A program made the translations under genes and the position numbers. This document shows, piece after piece, positions 60,901 to 64,000 of a stretch of DNA of 64,000 nucleotides. This stretch comes from Scortum barcoo. Lineage: Eukaryota > Chordata > Actinopteri > Centrarchiformes > Terapontidae. How positions within the stretch are numbered: position 1 is the first letter of the stretch; each line of letters starts with the position of its first letter. The notes under the pieces were generated by a model. The model was given only the letters and a program-made list of their open reading frames with translations, was not told where the DNA came from and searched no databases. Where the stretch lies: the NCBI GenBank assembly GCA_023238725.1, contig CM041552.1, positions 14,795,147 to 14,859,146 of the forward strand, written 5' to 3'.

Positions 60901-62345
60901 TGGCTGCAGGACACATTTCACCTAGGGGGCAATAAAGCTCAGCAGGTTACAAGTATGTTTTGAGTTCACACCGGAGAAGTGACAAAACTACACTTACTAT
61001 GGAAAAAAAAGAAAAAAGGCAACATCCATGCCAAAACAACATTTCATTCTAGCACAGCTGCAGTAAATAAATAAAAATGAATGCTGTTGAAATAACCACA
61101 GGAAACTAGATCTCAATCTTTGGAAAAACATTTAGCTTTCCTATTATGAAATTTAACTGGCATGTGTTGTTTGATTTCATGACAGTAAAACACGTTTTAT
61201 TTATTACATGTCAACTGCAGAGGCACTACAATCCTTCATTTACTACGCAGCGCGGAGTTGTTTCTTTGTTTCAGTCACTACAGGCTCCCTTTTGCAGAGC
61301 TGGAGCTGCGCAGCTTTTCTCCAGAATGCGCACTGTAGTGACTCATCTCCATCATAAACAATCTTTGGGGAGGCGGTGGGGTGGAGGGGGGGGGATGCCC
61401 GGCACGCACGTGGTGGATGGGGCGGGGCCGCACGCTATAGGGGGCGTGGTCGTGAGTTGCACGTCATCGACAGACATTCAAAGCACCCCACGAGCGTCTG
61501 AAAGGCTCGAGAGTTTGTTGTTTTTTTTTTTTTTTTTTTTTATAAATGCCAAATACAAAGCAGCAGGCTGAAACATGCAGCTGCTATAAGAGCGTATTTT
61601 AAATTAAAGGTTGAGGAGCACAGATGCATGTAGGGGGAAGAGGGAAGAGGAGGAGGAGGGGGGAAGCCTGAAAGCCACTTGATCCCCGGCGGACGATGTC
61701 AGGTCATTATGTAAAACGAGCTTTCTGGCATTTCCCTGCGCCACCGCCCTTTATCCCCTTCATGTATTATTATTATTATCATTATTATTATTATTCTAAA
61801 TGTGTGGCAGCAGTGCGTGCAGAAAGTCATATATATGGTGGCGGAAAAAAAGCAGAGGGGGAAAAGGGACCTGAGAAGTTGCCCTCCATTGTAACAGCCC
61901 TGTCTATGCAGCAGGTTTGTATGCAGTCAGCCCTTCACACTGCAGCAGCCCGTCTATGATTATCAGCTCTGGGTAAGACAAACTGAAGCAAAAGTTAACA
62001 CAGCCCTGCAACGCGTCAATACGAATACGAAAGTAAAACTAAAACGAAAATCAAAACTGACCTCCTCTCTCCTCTCTGTGGCTTGTATTTTAATTTGAAA
62101 ACTGAACATGACTTTGAAATTAGTCCGCGATGAATGAACGTTAAAAAAAGCTTCGTCTTTAACTCAGAGGAGAAATCTTTCTGAACTGCCCAGCACTTGG
62201 TGGGATAGATGATATAGCGACCAAATGTCGAGGAAAAACATAAAGTATATTAGTAATAAAATACAAACTTACCACGTGCTTTCTGTTGTTGCTGGGCTTG
62301 CAATTCCAAAAACTTGGCTGCCTCCAAAAGCGTTTCGATGCTCAT
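48089..62345 (-). CDS. mnt: MNT, MAX-binding bHLH-zipper transcriptional repressor (complete)
   Basis: Six exons in transcript order: 62345-62273, 57087-56514, 56172-56131, 55884-55773, 49188-48996 and 48900-48089. They total 1806 bases and keep phase throughout (601 residues; human MNT is 582). Residues 1-17 (MSIETLLEAAKFLELQA) are the SIN3-interaction helix. Residues 25-215 are Pro-, Gln- and His-rich. The basic region EVHNKLEKNRRAHLK begins near 221 with the His, Glu and Arg that contact CACGTG, followed by helix-loop-helix (to about 267) and leucine zipper (LKRKEKEYEHDMERLAREK onward, to about 305). The C-terminal part is Pro/Thr/Gln-rich and ends in the conserved TMPSFPISTLKLA. MNT pairs with MAX and recruits SIN3-HDAC, opposing MYC at E-boxes. 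No frameshift or missing key residue was seen. Identification is secure from the bHLH-zipper and both termini. Confidence 0.97.
48996..49188 (-). CDS. mnt: mnt exon 5 (leucine zipper)
   Basis: It encodes TLKRKEKEYEHDMERLAREK, then IATQQRLAELKNELSQWMDV and an acidic STSTAS stretch. The zipper is almost unchanged from the human protein as I recall it. Donor CTCAG|gtaggt. Confidence 0.97.
53090..53405. promoter_or_regulatory. GC-rich intronic island in mnt with perfect CRE
   Basis: A G-rich island inside AT-rich intron DNA. It contains a perfect TGACGTCA at 53173-53180 next to CpGs (cacgcgg), a 9-bp perfect inverted repeat (gtgctgggc/gcccagcac, loop gggg) just upstream, and a TTAAAAG stretch 40 bases further on. 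On the + strand an ATG at 53361 (MFSNIALLTQSK) is followed by AAAG|gtaaaa. It could be an enhancer, an antisense transcript promoter or an internal mnt promoter. No protein match supports the short frame. Confidence 0.35.
53801..53820. repeat. Poly-T tract, 20 bases
   Basis: Homopolymer in mnt intron 5, possibly a retroposon tail remnant, but no body is recognised next to it. Confidence 0.9.
55773..55884 (-). CDS. mnt: mnt exon 4 (helix-loop-helix)
   Basis: It encodes RRAHLKECFETLKKNIPNID and EKKTSNLSVLRSALRYIQ, the HLH dimerisation domain, ending in phase 0 (ATCCAG|gtatgc). Confidence 0.97.
56131..56172 (-). CDS. mnt: mnt exon 3 (42-base exon, basic region)
   Basis: A very short exon encoding AGTREVHNKLEKN and part of Arg. 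Splice sites ttacag|GGCAGG and AACAG|gtgggt are canonical. It holds most of the DNA-contacting basic region. Confidence 0.95.
56514..57087 (-). CDS. mnt: mnt exon 2 (proline/glutamine-rich region)
   Basis: Acceptor ccacag|AGGATG on the minus strand; it completes Glu and encodes EDELKEKQRLELLVELRHSD. It continues with Pro-rich segments (PITVIPIPVVTPNPAG, also found in human MNT), HHHHP and Gln-rich parts, and ends NKKRPGG. Donor GGAGG|gtcagt. Confidence 0.95.
59497..60288. mobile_element. Non-autonomous DNA transposon-like element, 792 bp, with 6-bp target duplication
   Basis: The ends are inverted: CAGTCCTTCCAGAAAAA on the left and TTTTTCTGGAGGGACTG on the right (one mismatch in 17). It is flanked directly by GTAATG on both sides (59491-59496 and 60289-60294). 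The inside has no open frame for a transposase and many ATGCG motifs near both ends. The type is familiar from teleost genomes, but I cannot name its superfamily with certainty; the 6-bp duplication would fit IS3EU-like elements. It carries an 11-bp inverted repeat with two TGACGTCA palindromes at 59951-59958 and 59993-60000. Confidence 0.85.
60724..60871. repeat. Teleost 'gattaatcgattag' type dispersed repeat, copy 2 (3' half)
   Basis: It shares with 6491-6773 the order 'gaggact-aag-aacca/ta', 'ttgagaagc', 'attaatc-att-atc-aa-tag', 'gatt-att-aatagtt-acaact'. Only the second half is present. Confidence 0.6.
61367..61452. promoter_or_regulatory. G-rich stretch with quadruplex potential and CACGTG, mnt intron 1
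   Basis: At least four runs of four or more Gs lie within 30 bases (gggg aggcggt gggg tgga ggggggggg), followed by more G runs. A perfect CACGTG lies at 61407-61412. It is about 0.9 kb inside the gene from exon 1. Confidence 0.5.
61520..61541. repeat. Poly-T tract
   Basis: T homopolymer of about 22 bases in mnt intron 1. Confidence 0.9.
61765..61796. repeat. (ATT)n microsatellite, one interruption
   Basis: Ten trinucleotide units with a single cat/atc interruption. Confidence 0.9.
62273..62345 (-). CDS. mnt: mnt exon 1 (SIN3-interaction domain)
   Basis: It encodes MSIETLLEAAKFLELQAQQQ and QKAR plus one base. The donor is GTG|gtaagt on the minus strand. The exon's last bases form CACGTG, the sequence that MNT-MAX itself binds. 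The ATG is the family start. Confidence 0.95.
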
Positions 62346-62650
62346 TTCTGTCCAGTTGGAGAGACTGCGGCTCGATTTCTTTAAGAGGGGAAAGGCGATA
62401 AAGCCAAAGCAGTATGCGCCTTGAGTGATACAGGGAGAGGTTCCCAGTCTGGAGGAGAGAGGGGGGGGAAGAAAAAGGGGGTAATCGGATACCCCCCCAG
62501 CAGAAACTCTACCACTTACGTAGATGAGTTACAAACAAGATGGCGCTCAGAGTAGTGGGAACAAATAAGGTTTGTGAATCACGCTCCATTTGTAGCCGCC
62601 CACAGACAGACACACTCCCTCCCCGTGACACATGAGAAAACACGGAGGAG
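62346..62650 (-). promoter_or_regulatory. mnt: mnt 5' UTR and core promoter region
   Basis: The sequence upstream of the mnt ATG is CpG-containing and has no TATA box. A YY1-type site caagatggcgc lies at 62536-62546 (on the + strand) and G and C runs lie near 62460-62500. YY1 sites of this form usually sit close to transcription starts. The start site itself cannot be placed. Confidence 0.5.
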
Positions 62651-63480
62651 GAGCTGGACGGGGGGGTTCATAGTCGTGTGAAAGGTTGTCCGTCACAGGT
62701 GTAAAACCAGTGTTAAATTCACCTGACTACTTTTTAATTTGCGTTAAAAATGTTCGGTAAAAGCTAACGTAGCTAAATGCTAACACCTGCGTCGGTTAGC
62801 AGCTACCCTGGCAACCACGAAAGCGCCGTTACTTCACAACCGTTTAATAACGGTTGACATAACTGCCGTTTTTTAGGTAACGTATTCATATATTTATATA
62901 TATTTACATTTATTTTCTATTCTACTTGTGTCTTATTTATAAAAACCCTCACATTTATTGTCTTCTTGTGCCTTCTCCCTACCCTATTGCAACCGCACTT
63001 CCTCTCCAATAGGCGGCTGTTTTCCCCCAACAGGGCATAATAAATAATAAATACGTCCGTCTTTATTCATCCTCACCTTTATGTTTATGATGTTCACTTG
63101 TTGCCCGGTGTCTGATGCTAGCGGACAGTCGCCGTAATTTACCGGTAACCATGACTGCAGTAAATTTACATCTCATTGATGTGTTGGCCAAGAGCCAATC
63201 AGCGTGCAGGACAACACGGTGTGGAAACAAGCGGCGCATTGTGCTGGATCTCTCCCGAGCATCACAGAAAATGATAATGACAATAATATGGACACAAAGG
63301 AGGTCGTCTTGGTGAAGATAGGCGGTGTATGAGGCTGTAATTTAACACAGGGCACGATGCAGTCTGCTGACCTGTATTTTGTTTGCATTATCTTTTTAAA
63401 TTATGGTGCTCATGCGGTGATGAAAATGGGTGCCAGTGGAATAAACACAATAATATGCACAACATGCACATAACATGCAC
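62651..63480. promoter_or_regulatory. CpG-containing upstream region with NF-Y site; possible divergent promoter
   Basis: CpGs continue upstream of mnt. A consensus CCAAT box (agccaatcag) lies at 63193-63202 in + orientation, another CCAAT at 63009-63013, and an ETS-like cttcct near 62999. No coding exon is recognised on either strand, so a divergent non-coding transcript or simply an extended mnt promoter are both possible. Confidence 0.35.
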
Positions 63481-63483
63481 AAA

Positions 63484-63660
63484 GGCAGTGGTGGGAGGTA
63501 ACCGAGTACATTTACTCAAGTACTGTCAAGAACAAGTTTACTTCAATATTTCTAAATTCTGCCCCTGTATTTTATGCTACTACACTTCACTACAGAGGGG
63601 AATATTGCACCTTTTACTCCACAGCATTTATTTGACAGCTTTAGGGAGGAGCAGATTCAC
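63484..63660. repeat. Teleost 'cagtggtggRaggtaac' type repeat fragment
   Basis: It starts cagtggtgggaggtaaccga and continues with acatttactcaagtactg and ttttactccacagcatttat, the order known from a very common teleost repeat. It belongs to the same type as the composite at 4270-5175. The far end is missing. Confidence 0.65.
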
Positions 63661-64000
63661 AGTAATAATACAAAATATACAAATAGTAATAATAATAACA
63701 TACAAGCGAATGGGTGATGCGTTATTTCACGGTAGGATAATAAAAATGTACATATAGGTAACACTTTGGTGTTAACAGAAGAGGCCATAACTGCAACAAC
63801 ATTTAGTTGTTCAAAAAGATTTGTTTGGCGAGGTAATGCAAATATCAGTAAGTAGACGTATGCTGCTGCATCTAAACTGCCAGCAGAACACATTTTATTT
63901 GTGTGTTAATTTTAAGACCACAAACATTGTTTCCACAACGGATTATTTTTATATTCATTTCTCTGTTAAGGTTAGTTATGTATTCAATGTAATACCCACA
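63661..64000. other. AT-rich end of window, no feature recognised
   Basis: Short frames only, without splice or homology support. Confidence 0.6.

Larger units (their letters stand above)
57088..62272. other. mnt: mnt intron 1 (5.2 kb)
   Basis: It contains the transposon-like element at 59497-60288, a dispersed repeat at 60724-60871, a poly-T at 61520-61541, an (ATT)n tract at 61765-61796 and a G-rich, CpG-containing stretch at 61367-61460. No extra exon was recognised; exons 1 and 2 join in phase directly. Confidence 0.7.

Noticed and set aside
61146..61571. Plus-strand open frame of 141 codons in mnt intron 1
   Set aside because: It passes through the G-rich and poly-T tracts, with low-complexity translation and no family resemblance.

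Overview
The window is vertebrate nuclear DNA, almost certainly from a ray-finned (teleost) fish. Coding sequence is sparse and split into short exons with GT-AG introns. CA/GT microsatellites are abundant, and several dispersed repeats look like families I associate with teleost genomes (the 'aagtaaaagtac' type, the 'gattaatcgattag' type and the 'atgcg'-rich type). The proteins resemble vertebrate LIMK1, septin-4 and MNT. The species assignment is inference; the gene identities rest on exon-by-exon translation with matching splice phases.

Layout, left to right. (1) Positions 68-720, + strand: the last two coding exons of a LIM-domain kinase (LIMK1-like), then a 3' UTR of about 3.2 kb ending near the polyadenylation signal at 3885. 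(2) Positions 3.9-5.4 kb: intergenic DNA with nested repeats, then a promoter region with E-boxes and a CRE at 5.44-5.53 kb. (3) Positions 5.7-45.9 kb, + strand: a septin-4 gene. Its conserved core (37737-44320) encodes a His-rich N-terminal region, the septin GTPase domain and a short C-terminal coiled coil. Upstream is about 32 kb of intron with four candidate first exons (5744, 24303, 31546 and 36395). (4) Positions 46.1-62.35 kb, - strand: a complete MNT gene in six coding exons (601 codons), with an N-terminal SIN3-interaction segment, a proline/glutamine-rich region, bHLH-zipper and conserved C-terminus. septin-4 and mnt converge tail to tail with only about 0.2 kb between their apparent 3' ends. 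(5) Positions 62.35-64.0 kb: the mnt promoter, a CpG-containing upstream region and a repeat fragment.

The genes are not an operon and no joint pathway is implied: LIMK1 phosphorylates cofilin, septin-4 is a cytoskeletal GTPase and MNT is a MAX-dependent repressor.

The most notable points are these. A 2-base expansion (ACAC to ACACAC) breaks frame inside a highly conserved septin-4 exon, so it is either an assembly error or a real null allele. The last septin-4 intron stays open in frame for 46 codons and encodes a His/Asp/Glu-rich tail resembling the protein's own His-rich N-terminal region, giving a possible second C-terminus by intron retention, which is also how the mammalian SEPT4 product ARTS is reported to arise. 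There are several phase-compatible alternative first exons. A perfect 19-bp inverted repeat lies 260 bp upstream of one of them. A 792-bp transposon-like element carries two perfect CRE palindromes. CACGTG sites in mnt itself suggest autoregulation. I found no CRISPR array, rRNA, convincing tRNA, virus-like gene or bacterial-type system.
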